DNA from: Kribbella sindirgiensis
Lineage (GTDB): Bacteria > Actinomycetota > Actinomycetes > Propionibacteriales > Kribbellaceae
DNA length: 64,000 nt
Assembly: GCF_004331435.1 (NCBI RefSeq)
Contig: NZ_SJKA01000003.1
Span: 372,001 to 436,000, forward strand
Direction of reading: 5' to 3'
Positions within the stretch are counted from its first letter, which is position 1. Every line of letters starts with the position of its first letter. The position numbers and the translations under genes were made by a program. The notes under the pieces are model-generated. The model had not been told where the DNA came from, did no database searches, and worked only from the letters and a program-made list of their open reading frames with translations. Shown here in pieces: positions 34,551 through 43,035 of the stretch.

Positions 34551-35549
34551 ATGGCGTCACGGAGCACCCGCACGCCCGGGATCAAGGACGTGGCCGCGCT
34601 GGCCGGCGTCTCGGCGAGCACCGCGTCGAAGGCGCTGAACGACACCGGGCAGCTCCGCGCGGAGACCCGCGAGCGCGTCCGGCGGGCCGCCGAACAGCTC
34701 GGTTTCACCCCGGACAGCCGCGGCCGCGCGCTCGCGTCCGGGCGCAGTTTCACCGTCGGGCTGATCACCACGGACAGCTCCGGCCGGTTCAGCATCCCGA
34801 TCATGCTCGGCGCCGAGGACGCGCTCAGCGCGGGCAAGATGGCGCTGGTCCTCTGCGACACCCGCGACGACCCGCTCCGCGAGCAGCACTACCTGAAGTC
34901 GCTGGTGTCGCGCCGGGTGGACGGCATCATCGTGACCGGCCGCCGGACCGAGGCACGGGAGCCGATCGACGTGCCGATCCCGGTCGTCTACGCGTTCAGT
35001 CCGTCGACGGATCCGGACGACACGTCGGTGATCGTCGACGACCACGGCGGCGCCGCGTCGGCCACGCGGCATCTGCTGTCCCTCGGCCGCGAGCAGATCG
35101 CGCACGTCACCGGGCCGGAGTCACACCTCAGCGCAGGGATCCGCGCCGCGGCCACGATGGGAGCCGCGCGGGACGCATTCGTCGGCCAGCCGCTGTACGG
35201 CGAGTGGAGCGAGCGGTGGGGCCGGCACGCGGTCGACGTGTTGCTCCGGGCGCAGCCGACCGTGGATGCGATCACGTGCGGCAGTGACCAGATCGCCCGC
35301 GGCGTCTGCGACCGCCTGCGCGAACTCGGCCGCTCGGTCCCCTACGACATCGCGGTCACCGGCTACGACAACTGGTCCGTGATGGCGCTGGCCAGCAGAC
35401 CGCCGCTCACCACCGTCGACATGGAGCTCGAAGAACTCGGTCGCCGGACCGCCAACCTGCTCCTCGACGTCATCGCCGGCTCCCCCCGCCGCGGCCAGCT
35501 GATCCTGCCCACCCGCCTGATCACCCGCGAGTCGACGCTCGGCACCTGA
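34551..35549 (+). CDS. LacI family transcriptional regulator (arabinoside operon)
   Basis: The 332-residue protein has the LacI headpiece (about 8-58; GIKDVAALAGVSASTASKAL, then the hinge DSRGRALASG) and a periplasmic-binding-protein-like effector domain. It is divergent from the GH127 operon and faces the palindrome described, so it is the likely arabinoside-responsive repressor. AAGGAG precedes the ATG. The effector domain is slightly short between GPESHLSAG and the YGEWSERWG segment compared with usual members. Confidence 0.9.
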   Translation: MASRSTRTPGIKDVAALAGVSASTASKALNDTGQLRAETRERVRRAAEQLGFTPDSRGRALASGRSFTVGLITTDSSGRFSIPIMLGAEDALSAGKMALVLCDTRDDPLREQHYLKSLVSRRVDGIIVTGRRTEAREPIDVPIPVVYAFSPSTDPDDTSVIVDDHGGAASATRHLLSLGREQIAHVTGPESHLSAGIRAAATMGAARDAFVGQPLYGEWSERWGRHAVDVLLRAQPTVDAITCGSDQIARGVCDRLRELGRSVPYDIAVTGYDNWSVMALASRPPLTTVDMELEELGRRTANLLLDVIAGSPRRGQLILPTRLITRESTLGT

Positions 35550-35635
35550 GCGGAGCGCGCGGCGGCGCGTCCAGTCTTCGGATGGTCACCCGCAGGACCG
35601 CCGTTGGTTGCCGAAAACCCTCTAGATTGATGCGG

Positions 35636-36838
35636 GTGCTGCGCAAGCTTGTGATCGGCGTGGCGGTCATCGCCACGCTGCTGGCGGGGGTGGGGACCGC
35701 GCGTCTGGTTCTTCCGTGGACCGATCCCGCCCGTGGCGCGGTGAAACAGCTGGCGTTCCTGCGGGCCGAGCTCGAGGGCGGCGCGGACCTCGCCGCGCAG
35801 AAACAGTTTCCGGAAGGGTATTTCTTCCTGAATGTGCTGTACGGGCTGACCTGGGTCCAGGTCGGCGTCGACGATCCGGCCCGATCCGCGGACGCGACCG
35901 CGGAGGTGCGGTGGGCCCTCGACCGGATCGCGTCGGCGGCCGGAACCGCTCCGTTCGACGAGTCACTGCAACCGCGGTACGGCGTCTTCTACGCCGGCTG
36001 GACGAACTGGCTGCGCGGCGGATTGATAGCGCTCGGCCACTCGGACGCTGCCGACCGCGACACGTTCGCCAGCGAATCGGTGGAGATCGCCACCGCTTTC
36101 CGGACCGCGAAGACCCCGTTCCTGGCGGCGTACCCGGGGCAGGCCTGGCCGGTCGACTCGGTCGTCGCGATCGCGTCGCTGCGGTTGTACGACGCGTTGG
36201 TCGCCCCTCGCTTCGGACAGATCGCGCGGAACTGGGTGACGACGGCGAAGACGAAACTGGATCCGGCAACCGGGCTGCTACCGCACCAGGTCGTTCCGCA
36301 AGTTTCCGGGGCGCGCGGTTCGTCGCAGGCGATGATCCAGCGGTTTCTGATCGACGTCGATCCGGCGTTCGCGCGAACGCAGTACGAGCTCTTCAAGGAC
36401 AAGTTCGTCACCGGGCTCGGCGTGCGCGAGTACCCGAAGGGGACGAGTGGACCGGGCGATGTCGATTCCGGGCCGTTGGTGCTCGGGAGGAGTCTGTCCG
36501 CGACCGTTGTGACGGTCGGCGCGGCGCGGGTGCACCACGATCCGCTCGCGGATCGGCTGGCGCGCCAGGGCGAGCTGGTCGGTCTGCCGGTCAGCGGGCT
36601 GAAGACGAAGCGGTACCTGTTCGGCGCGGTGCCGATCGGCGACGCGTTCCTCACCTGGTCGTCGTCCGCCCGGCCGCTGGTCGCCACCGATCAGAACAGT
36701 GGCGACCAGGCGGCGTTCGACGGTGCGTCCGGCTGGTGGCGGCTTCCCTGGCTGGTGCTGCTCTGGCTACCGGCGTTGATCTTGTGGGGCGGGCTCCGCC
36801 TCAGGCATCGCGGCCGAAGGCGGAAGCGAGGGCACTGA
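35636..36838 (+). CDS. Membrane-anchored hypothetical protein
   Basis: The 400-residue protein is not recognised. It has an N-terminal hydrophobic helix (LVIGVAVIATLLAGVGTA), a soluble mostly helical middle rich in aromatic pairs (FPEGYFFLNVLYGLTWVQVG, FYAGWTNWLRGGLIAL, AYPGQAWPVDSVVAI) and a C-terminal helix (LPWLVLLWLPALILWGG) before a basic tail. The middle resembles an alpha/alpha barrel exposed outside. TAGATT stands 7 nt before the GTG at 35636; the ATG at 35630 and the ORF start at 35582 are less likely. It overlaps the convergent CE7 gene by 38 nt. Confidence 0.6.
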   Translation: MLRKLVIGVAVIATLLAGVGTARLVLPWTDPARGAVKQLAFLRAELEGGADLAAQKQFPEGYFFLNVLYGLTWVQVGVDDPARSADATAEVRWALDRIASAAGTAPFDESLQPRYGVFYAGWTNWLRGGLIALGHSDAADRDTFASESVEIATAFRTAKTPFLAAYPGQAWPVDSVVAIASLRLYDALVAPRFGQIARNWVTTAKTKLDPATGLLPHQVVPQVSGARGSSQAMIQRFLIDVDPAFARTQYELFKDKFVTGLGVREYPKGTSGPGDVDSGPLVLGRSLSATVVTVGAARVHHDPLADRLARQGELVGLPVSGLKTKRYLFGAVPIGDAFLTWSSSARPLVATDQNSGDQAAFDGASGWWRLPWLVLLWLPALILWGGLRLRHRGRRRKRGH

Positions 36839-37781
36839 GCTTGCGCGGCAGGTCGTACTCCGCGCCGCCTTCGTGCCCGTTGTAGGTGAACACCTCGATC
36901 TGCGCGGGACCGGCGTAACGGTGGTACGCCGCGAACACCGTCGACGGCGGGCAGATGTTGTCCATCAGCGCGACCGAGAACCACGCCGGGCAGGTCGCCC
37001 GGGCGGCGAAGTTCACCGCGTCGAAGTAGGACAGGGTGCCGATCGCGGTCTCGGTCCCGAACCGGTGACCCTTGAGCCAGCGCGCGATCTCGGCGTACGG
37101 CCCGTTGTCCGTGATCTGCGACGCCCGCCGGTAGTGCGACAGGAACGGTACGTCGGCGATCGCGGCGGACAGGTCGGCGCGCAGACCGGCGACCGCGATC
37201 GCCAGCCCGCCGCCCTGGCTGCCGCCGACCACGGCGACCCGATCGCTGTCGACGTCCGGGCTGCTCTTCACCGCGTCGACCGCCCGGACCGCGTCGGTGA
37301 TCAGCCGGCGGTAGTAGTGCTTGGCCGGATCCTCGATTCCGCGGGTCAGGAAACCCGGTGCCGACGATCCGTGTCCTTCCGGCGCGATGTCCGGAGTTTC
37401 GGAAACGGTTTTTCCGCCGCCACCCTGGCCGCGGTTGTCCATGATCAGGTGCGCGTACCCGGCCGCGCTCCAGGTCAGCCACTCGTACGGAATCCCACGG
37501 CCGCCGTTGTAGCCGATGTACTGCACGACCGCGGGCAGCCGCCCGGTGCGATGGCGTGGCAGGAGCAGCCACGCCCTCACCGGCTGACCGGCCCACCCGC
37601 TGAACGTGACGTCCTGGACCTCGACGGTCGCAAGGCGTGCGTCGTACGGCGTGAACCGGACGTCGATCGGGTGGCCGGCCGCGTCGTCGAGCGTCTGCTT
37701 CCAGAACGCGTCGAAGTCCGCGGGCTCCTCCGGCTCCGGCCGGTACTCCCGCAACCGGTCCAGGGGCATGTCGACCAGCAT
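36801..37781 (-). CDS. Acetylxylan esterase / cephalosporin-C deacetylase, CE7
   Basis: The 326-residue alpha/beta hydrolase is a clear CE7 member: WKQTLDDAAGHPIDVRF, YNGGRGIPYEW, MDNRGQGGG, nucleophile Ser in VVGGSQGGGLA, Asp in ALMDNICPPST, His in YNGHEGG. There is no signal peptide, so it removes acetyl groups from imported oligosaccharides. GAAAGGAAG precedes the start. It is the last gene of the eleven-gene polysaccharide operon. Confidence 0.92.
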   Translation of the reverse strand: MLVDMPLDRLREYRPEPEEPADFDAFWKQTLDDAAGHPIDVRFTPYDARLATVEVQDVTFSGWAGQPVRAWLLLPRHRTGRLPAVVQYIGYNGGRGIPYEWLTWSAAGYAHLIMDNRGQGGGGKTVSETPDIAPEGHGSSAPGFLTRGIEDPAKHYYRRLITDAVRAVDAVKSSPDVDSDRVAVVGGSQGGGLAIAVAGLRADLSAAIADVPFLSHYRRASQITDNGPYAEIARWLKGHRFGTETAIGTLSYFDAVNFAARATCPAWFSVALMDNICPPSTVFAAYHRYAGPAQIEVFTYNGHEGGAEYDLPRKLSALASAFGRDA

Positions 37782-37809
37782 TCGTTCTTCCTTTCAGTAC
37801 AGCGTTTCC

Positions 37810-40119
37810 TCAGTGGAAGCAGGCTGTGGCGGCGTTGCCGTGGCGATCGGTCGTGTCGACGACGATGCGCCAGCCGCGGCCGCGGCGGCTGACCGTGACG
37901 CCGGCATCGGCTTTCGTGAGCGACAGGTCGGGTTTGTCCAGGTCGACGGTGACCGAGTCGCGGGTCTGCGTCGGATCCGAGATCGCGACCGTTCCGCCGG
38001 CGACCACGACCGAGGCCGGGCCGCCGACTGTCAGTTCGGCGACAGTGCCGGCCGTCCAGAAGTTGGCCGCCAGGACGTTGGGCAGCCGGACCGCGTGCGC
38101 CGTACTGTCTGCCCGCAGTCTCTGGACCGGGAGTTTGCCGGCGAACGACTTCGTCTCCGCGAGTGTTGCGGTCGGCAACTGCACGTAGAAGTAACCCTGT
38201 CCGACCGGCGCCGTACCGTGAGCGAACCATACGGTTTGGTATGGCCGGGTCACCGGAGTGTCGGTGCCGTACTTGAGGTTGATCTCCCGCCAGGTCGCGG
38301 TCCGGTTCTCACGGAGCGCGTGGACCGGGGTGCGATCGGGGAACACATAGCCGCCGGTGCCGTCGAGATGACACCAGCCCGGCGCGGTGGTGAAGGTCTC
38401 GTCGCCGGTGCGCAGCTTGCGGTTCTCGACGATTGTCTCGACCGCGCCCTCGCCGGTGATGTCCGAGCCGAGGCACACCATCACGTCGTCGATCAGGAAC
38501 CAGCTCTTCAAAGCCCGCAGGTTGGTGCCGTGCCCGCGCAGATCCATGCCATAGGCACCGATCGTGCGCTGCGGAACGGACACGCCACCCACCCAGTCGG
38601 CCGCGCTGGTGCTGCGGAAACCGTAGGAGTCGGCCAGCCGCCGGGTATCGATCGTTGTCCCCGGCAACCGGTACGGGTCGACCGTCGGCCAGTAGTCGCC
38701 CGAGTAGTGACCGAGGTCGTCGTCGTACAGCAGCACCATCCCGTCGGACAGATGCCAGCCGTGCAGGTTCTCGGTCTGGATCGACTCGTAGTTGTAGATA
38801 CGCGACGAGTACGCGCTCAGCCCGATCGTGAACTTCGGTCGGTGGTGTGCGACCTTGTCCATCCGCGGGTACTGCTTGTGCAGGACCAGCGGACCGCGGG
38901 CGGCGGCCGACGACGCGAGGATGCTCCGGGCGGCCACCAGCGAGGCCGGATCGGTCACGGTCAGGAAATCCCGGAAAGTGTCTTCGGTGATCCACTGCTT
39001 GACCAGCGCGGTCAGTTCCGTCGCCCGTTCCGCCGGCGCGGCCGGGATCAGCCGCAGCGTGCCCTCGATGATCGTCTGGGTCGGCGCGTGGTTCTGCTTG
39101 CTGGGACGGGCGATCTCACGACCGCAGACCGAGCCCATCAGGTCGCCACGCACCATCAGTGGGTCGAAGGCGTCGTTGATCCAGCCGTAGATGTTCTCGA
39201 GCGCGGGATCGGTGACGGTCCACTCGGTACCGCCGAGCAGGTACAGCAGGGAGGAAAGCGTTCCGAGCAGTTCCTTGCCGTAGCCGCCGTTGTACGGATG
39301 CTTGTAATGCTGCAGGAACGATCCGTCGCTGTAGAACCCCTCGCCCGTGCCGTCGACCCGGCCGGGCGCGTCGTTGAACGCGAGCACGCTGTTCGCGCCG
39401 CTGCCCTCCATGTCACTGATCGCGTCGCGGACGCGGACGAGCGCCGCGGTGTCGCCGTCGAGGACCGCGCGAACGGCCACGACGGTGGCGATCCAGACGC
39501 GGTTCGCGCCGGTCGCGATCTGCCGGTCGGCGCGCCACAGGTTCGGGTCGGGCGTGTAGTGGTTGATCGCCTGCGTGTACGTCGTCCGCAGGTCGGCCGG
39601 AATCACGTCGTACAGCAGGACCAGCGTGTCCGCGAACGCGGCGGCGCCGCCGATCTCCCAGTCGTAGTCGTTGTCGTACCGCGGCAGGGTGGGACTGTAG
39701 CGGTTCGTGTGCATCCACTCGAGGGCACCGCGGATGTCGTCGGCCGCCGACGCGTTTCCCTGGTAGGCCGATCCGTTCGTCGCCCAGGCGACCGCGATCT
39801 GCTTGATCCGGCGGAAGTTCGAGGCAACGTGGTTGGAAAGCGTTGTACTCGCGAGATCCGGCCAGAGGGTCGTGCGGTTCGCCGAGCGGTCGAGGGTGGC
39901 GAGCGCCGACTGGGCCAGGCGGTCGACGCGGGCGATCGCGACCGCGAGGTCCGGGTCGGCGGGATCGACGATCGGGCCACCGGTGAGCAGCGTCTGCCAG
40001 CGAAGGCGGAGCTCGTCGGTGGACGCGTCGGCCCAGGTGGGAGTGGGGACGGCGAGGAGTGCGGCCCCGCCGATCATTCCGCCGAGCACAGTCCGGCGGC
40101 GGAGCGTGAGGTCAGGCAT
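37810..40119 (-). CDS. Polysaccharide lyase family 8 (hyaluronate/chondroitin/xanthan lyase type)
   Basis: The 769-residue protein has a Tat signal (LTLRRRTVLGGMIGGAALLA) and all PL8 parts: an alpha/alpha-toroid (about 40-380) with DNDYDWEIGG and ATGANRVW, then DGSFLQHYKHPYNGGYG, and beta-sandwich domains with SSRIYNYESIQTENLHGWHL and YWPTVDPYRLPGTT. Asn206, His271 and Tyr280 are the likely catalytic residues (His-Tyr spacing of 9 as in known members). It cuts uronic-acid glycans outside the cell by beta-elimination. Which PL8 substrate is used cannot be decided by eye. AGAGGA precedes the start. Confidence 0.92.
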   Translation of the reverse strand: MPDLTLRRRTVLGGMIGGAALLAVPTPTWADASTDELRLRWQTLLTGGPIVDPADPDLAVAIARVDRLAQSALATLDRSANRTTLWPDLASTTLSNHVASNFRRIKQIAVAWATNGSAYQGNASAADDIRGALEWMHTNRYSPTLPRYDNDYDWEIGGAAAFADTLVLLYDVIPADLRTTYTQAINHYTPDPNLWRADRQIATGANRVWIATVVAVRAVLDGDTAALVRVRDAISDMEGSGANSVLAFNDAPGRVDGTGEGFYSDGSFLQHYKHPYNGGYGKELLGTLSSLLYLLGGTEWTVTDPALENIYGWINDAFDPLMVRGDLMGSVCGREIARPSKQNHAPTQTIIEGTLRLIPAAPAERATELTALVKQWITEDTFRDFLTVTDPASLVAARSILASSAAARGPLVLHKQYPRMDKVAHHRPKFTIGLSAYSSRIYNYESIQTENLHGWHLSDGMVLLYDDDLGHYSGDYWPTVDPYRLPGTTIDTRRLADSYGFRSTSAADWVGGVSVPQRTIGAYGMDLRGHGTNLRALKSWFLIDDVMVCLGSDITGEGAVETIVENRKLRTGDETFTTAPGWCHLDGTGGYVFPDRTPVHALRENRTATWREINLKYGTDTPVTRPYQTVWFAHGTAPVGQGYFYVQLPTATLAETKSFAGKLPVQRLRADSTAHAVRLPNVLAANFWTAGTVAELTVGGPASVVVAGGTVAISDPTQTRDSVTVDLDKPDLSLTKADAGVTVSRRGRGWRIVVDTTDRHGNAATACFH

Positions 40120-40146
40120 GTGGGTCCTCTCAGAGGGCTGGGCGAT

Positions 40147-41331
40147 TCACAGAGCTAGGGCGATCGCCTTCGCGCCGGCGGCGTTGGGGTGCAGACCGTC
40201 GCCGCTGTTGAAGTCGGGGCGGAGCCGGGCGTGATCGGCCGGGTCGCGGAGTGCGGCGTCGACGTCGAGGAGTCGATCGAACAGACGTCCCTGCCGCAGT
40301 ACGGCGTTGACGTCGTTGCGGACCCGGTCGAGTGCGTCGGTGTAGCGGATCCAGCCCTTGAACGGGCCGATGGTCGCGCCGATCACCTCGAGGTCGTGGT
40401 CGTGCGCGCGGTGTACCAGCTGCTGATAGGCCTGGAGGATCCGGGCCGGATCGGTTTGGCTGGGCGGTTGCTGGATGTCGTTGATGCCGAGGAACGTCAC
40501 CAGCGTCCCGAGGTTCGGCAGGCCGAGTACGTCGCGGTCGAACCTGGACTGCCCGCCCGGTCCGAAGCGGCCGTCGTCGAGCAGAACACGGTTTCCGCTG
40601 ATCCCGAGGTTGGCGACCGCGGGGCGCCGACGGAAGCGCGCGGCGTCCTGGTCGGGCCAGCGGAGGTTGGCGTTGTCCGGCGTACCGACGCCTTCGGTGA
40701 TCGAGTCGCCGAGGACAGCGACCACCTGGCGTCCGGTCGCGGGTACGTCGATGCCGGTGAGCAGGAACACCGAGTTCGTGGCGCGGTCGCCGATGGAGCC
40801 GGTCGCATGCACGTTCCGGTGGAAGCTCAGCGGACCGGTGGGTCCTGGCAGGTACATGCTCACCACCAGATCCGCGCCGTCCGGCAGGATCAGCCCGACC
40901 GGATCGCTCACGACGGTCGCCCCCGCGGCCAGCACCACGTCCTTCGCGCCGCCGAACAGCACCGGCTTCGCGTTGGCCGTCACAGGTCCGACGACGACGG
41001 GCGCGGCACCGAACGGATTCGCGAACCGCAGCCGAACCGCAGGCCTTGCCCGGGTGAGAGCGTCCGCGCCCGCCGGCGGGGTGGTGCCGGCTGAGAGCCG
41101 GAGTTTGTAGCGGAGGGTGGTGTCGGTGAAGCCGCTCGTTGCGTCGGCATCCGCGGCGGTGGGAGCGGTCTGCGCCGTCGCCCAACTCGCGGCCCACCGG
41201 AGCCGTGCCGCGGTTGCGTTGCCGGCAGTTGCGCCGGCAGACGATGTCCCGCTGACCGAGCTGCCGACGACGCCGCCCAGGACGCCGCCGGCTGTTCCGC
41301 CGAGGATCGAGCGGCGGGACACTCCACTCAT
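40147..41331 (-). CDS. SGNH/GDSL hydrolase, secreted esterase
   Basis: The 394-residue protein has a Tat-like signal (GVSRRSILGGTAGGVLGGVV). A beta-rich N-terminal part is followed by the SGNH domain: VLGDSITEGVG (Ser), LGISGNRVL (Gly), FLGINDIQQP (Asn) and SGDGLHPNAAGAKAIA (Asp, His). Operon context suggests removal of acetyl or similar ester groups from the polysaccharide outside the cell. It overlaps the beta-helix gene (TGATG). Confidence 0.87.
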   Translation of the reverse strand: MSGVSRRSILGGTAGGVLGGVVGSSVSGTSSAGATAGNATAARLRWAASWATAQTAPTAADADATSGFTDTTLRYKLRLSAGTTPPAGADALTRARPAVRLRFANPFGAAPVVVGPVTANAKPVLFGGAKDVVLAAGATVVSDPVGLILPDGADLVVSMYLPGPTGPLSFHRNVHATGSIGDRATNSVFLLTGIDVPATGRQVVAVLGDSITEGVGTPDNANLRWPDQDAARFRRRPAVANLGISGNRVLLDDGRFGPGGQSRFDRDVLGLPNLGTLVTFLGINDIQQPPSQTDPARILQAYQQLVHRAHDHDLEVIGATIGPFKGWIRYTDALDRVRNDVNAVLRQGRLFDRLLDVDAALRDPADHARLRPDFNSGDGLHPNAAGAKAIALAL

Positions 41332-42383
41332 CAGCAGGCCGCCGCGGGCTCGAAGTCGGCGGCGTACGTGCCGACGGAATCTCCGCCGGTGTTTCCGGAC
41401 ATGGTGTTTCCGCACACCTGCCCCTGCGGCGTCCGCATGAACTTCACGCCGCCGGACGCGTTGTTCTTGATCGTGTTTCCGTAGACGTCGTTGTCCACGC
41501 CATCGGTTTCCGTGTCGCCGCCGAGGCGGACGCCGGCGCCGGTGTTGTCGTGGATCGTGTTGTAGCGGAACGTGTTTCCGCTGCCGCGGGCGTCCAGCCC
41601 GCCCGAGCTCGCGTCCTTCTGCTGGCTGCAGTCGTTGTGCTCGATCACGTTCGCGGTGGAGTTCTCCTTCACGTCGACACACTCGTTGCCGTACGTCGCG
41701 ATCGTGTTGTCGTGGATGTGGTTGTTCCGGCTGCGGTCCGCCTGGGCGTCCGGTGCGCCGTTCTCGCCCTGCTGCTCCGGTGCCGTCCCGAGGTAGATCC
41801 CCTCGCCGTTCTTCCCGCCGTCGTTGAACTTGAAGTCGTACACCCCGCACGGGCCGACGGTGTTGTCGTGAACGTCGGCGTTCGTGATCAGGTACCGCAG
41901 CCGCAGGCACTCACCGCCGGCGTTCTTCAACCGCATGTTCCGGATCGTCAGCGTGCCCACGCCGTCACCAGGCGACGTGCTCATCACGTACACGAGCTTG
42001 TCCCGGTACCCGTCCTTGCTGGACGACGACCCGAACAGCCCGTCGATCGTGAACCCGTCCAGCGTCACGCTGTCGTGCCGGATCTGGAGGATGCGCGAGT
42101 TTCCGGCGCCTTTCACGACCGCGGTCGACGGTCCGGTGATCGTGACACCGGACCTGATCGTCACCGCGTCCTGGAGATAGGTGCCCGAGGCAAGATGGAC
42201 GGTCGCTCCGCGCGGCGCGGTATCAAGCGCTTTCTGGATCGTCGCGAACGGCGTACCGGTCGACGTACCGGAGTTCGCGTCGCTGCCGGTGGTGGCAACG
42301 TAGTAATCGGTCGCGGCGTGCGCCGGGACCGCGGGCAGCGCCAGCGCGGCGCCGAGAAGCAGGATCGGGACAGCTCGGGACAT
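41331..42383 (-). CDS. Secreted right-handed beta-helix protein
   Basis: The 350-residue protein has a Sec signal peptide (MSRAVPILLLGAALALPAVP then AHA). YYVATTGSDANSGTSTGTPF, the usual opening of DUF1565-type beta-helix proteins, is followed by regular parallel beta-helix coils rich in Asn (HDNTV, RNNHIHDNTI, NVIEHNDC, NTFRYNTIHDNTG). This fold is shared by PL6/PL9-type lyases and glycan-binding proteins. No catalytic Lys/Arg pair can be assigned with certainty. AGGAGGA precedes the start. Confidence 0.82.
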   Translation of the reverse strand: MSRAVPILLLGAALALPAVPAHAATDYYVATTGSDANSGTSTGTPFATIQKALDTAPRGATVHLASGTYLQDAVTIRSGVTITGPSTAVVKGAGNSRILQIRHDSVTLDGFTIDGLFGSSSSKDGYRDKLVYVMSTSPGDGVGTLTIRNMRLKNAGGECLRLRYLITNADVHDNTVGPCGVYDFKFNDGGKNGEGIYLGTAPEQQGENGAPDAQADRSRNNHIHDNTIATYGNECVDVKENSTANVIEHNDCSQQKDASSGGLDARGSGNTFRYNTIHDNTGAGVRLGGDTETDGVDNDVYGNTIKNNASGGVKFMRTPQGQVCGNTMSGNTGGDSVGTYAADFEPAAAC

Positions 42384-42426
42384 GGTGGTCCTCCTGAATG
42401 GGCGGTTTGCTGCCTATGGGTGCTGT

Positions 42427-43035
42427 CTAGGAGTGGTCAGCGACGAGCAGGCCGACCAGAACCGGGACGGTGGTGCCGAGGAGCAAGGGACCTGCTGGTA
42501 CGACGAGTGAGAAGACCGGTGCGGCGATGGCGGCACCGAGGAGTGCGGTGCCGCGCGGTACGGAGGTGAAGGCGAGCCGGAACGCCGTACGTCGCCAGTC
42601 TGCGGCTGGTCCGGAGGGAGCGCGGCCGGCGGCGACCGCGAGCGCGAGATGGTAGGTGACCGCTGCGGCGATCAGGCCGATGTGGATCATGAACAACGTC
42701 AGGACGAGCGGGCCGGAGCGGCTGGACAGGAACGACAGGTTGCTCGCGGCAATCACCGCGGCGATCGTCATCAGCACCGAGTGCGGGAGCAACGCGCGCC
42801 AGTACTTACGCCAGCCGACGAACACGCCGGTGAAACAGCGCGTGTCACCATCGGTCCGCCACCGGTTGAGGGCAAACCCGACAGCAGCCAACGCCGGCAA
42901 CCACGTCACGATCCCCAGACACAGGAGCGTGAACGCCACCCCCGCCGCAGCCGGATGGGCAACCCACCCCAACCAGTCGAGCGCCCGCCGACTGACCCCC
43001 ACCCGGTCCCGCCGCCCGACGCCCGCCGCGGTCAC
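42427..43035 (-). CDS. YesL/DUF624 family membrane protein
   Basis: The 202-residue protein has about five membrane helices. WLGWVAHPAAAGVAFTLLCL and CFTGVFVGWRKYWRALLPH match DUF624, the YesL family, which in Bacillus lies with rhamnogalacturonan-use genes and carbohydrate transporters. Its function is unknown. The GTG start overlaps the stop of the upstream heparinase-like gene by 4 nt. Confidence 0.8.
   Translation of the reverse strand: MTAAGVGRRDRVGVSRRALDWLGWVAHPAAAGVAFTLLCLGIVTWLPALAAVGFALNRWRTDGDTRCFTGVFVGWRKYWRALLPHSVLMTIAAVIAASNLSFLSSRSGPLVLTLFMIHIGLIAAAVTYHLALAVAAGRAPSGPAADWRRTAFRLAFTSVPRGTALLGAAIAAPVFSLVVPAGPLLLGTTVPVLVGLLVADHS

Noticed and set aside
37606..40158. 850-codon plus-strand open frame opposite the PL8 gene
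   Set aside because: The opposite strand encodes a full PL8 lyase with signal peptide and active site; this frame has no recognisable features.
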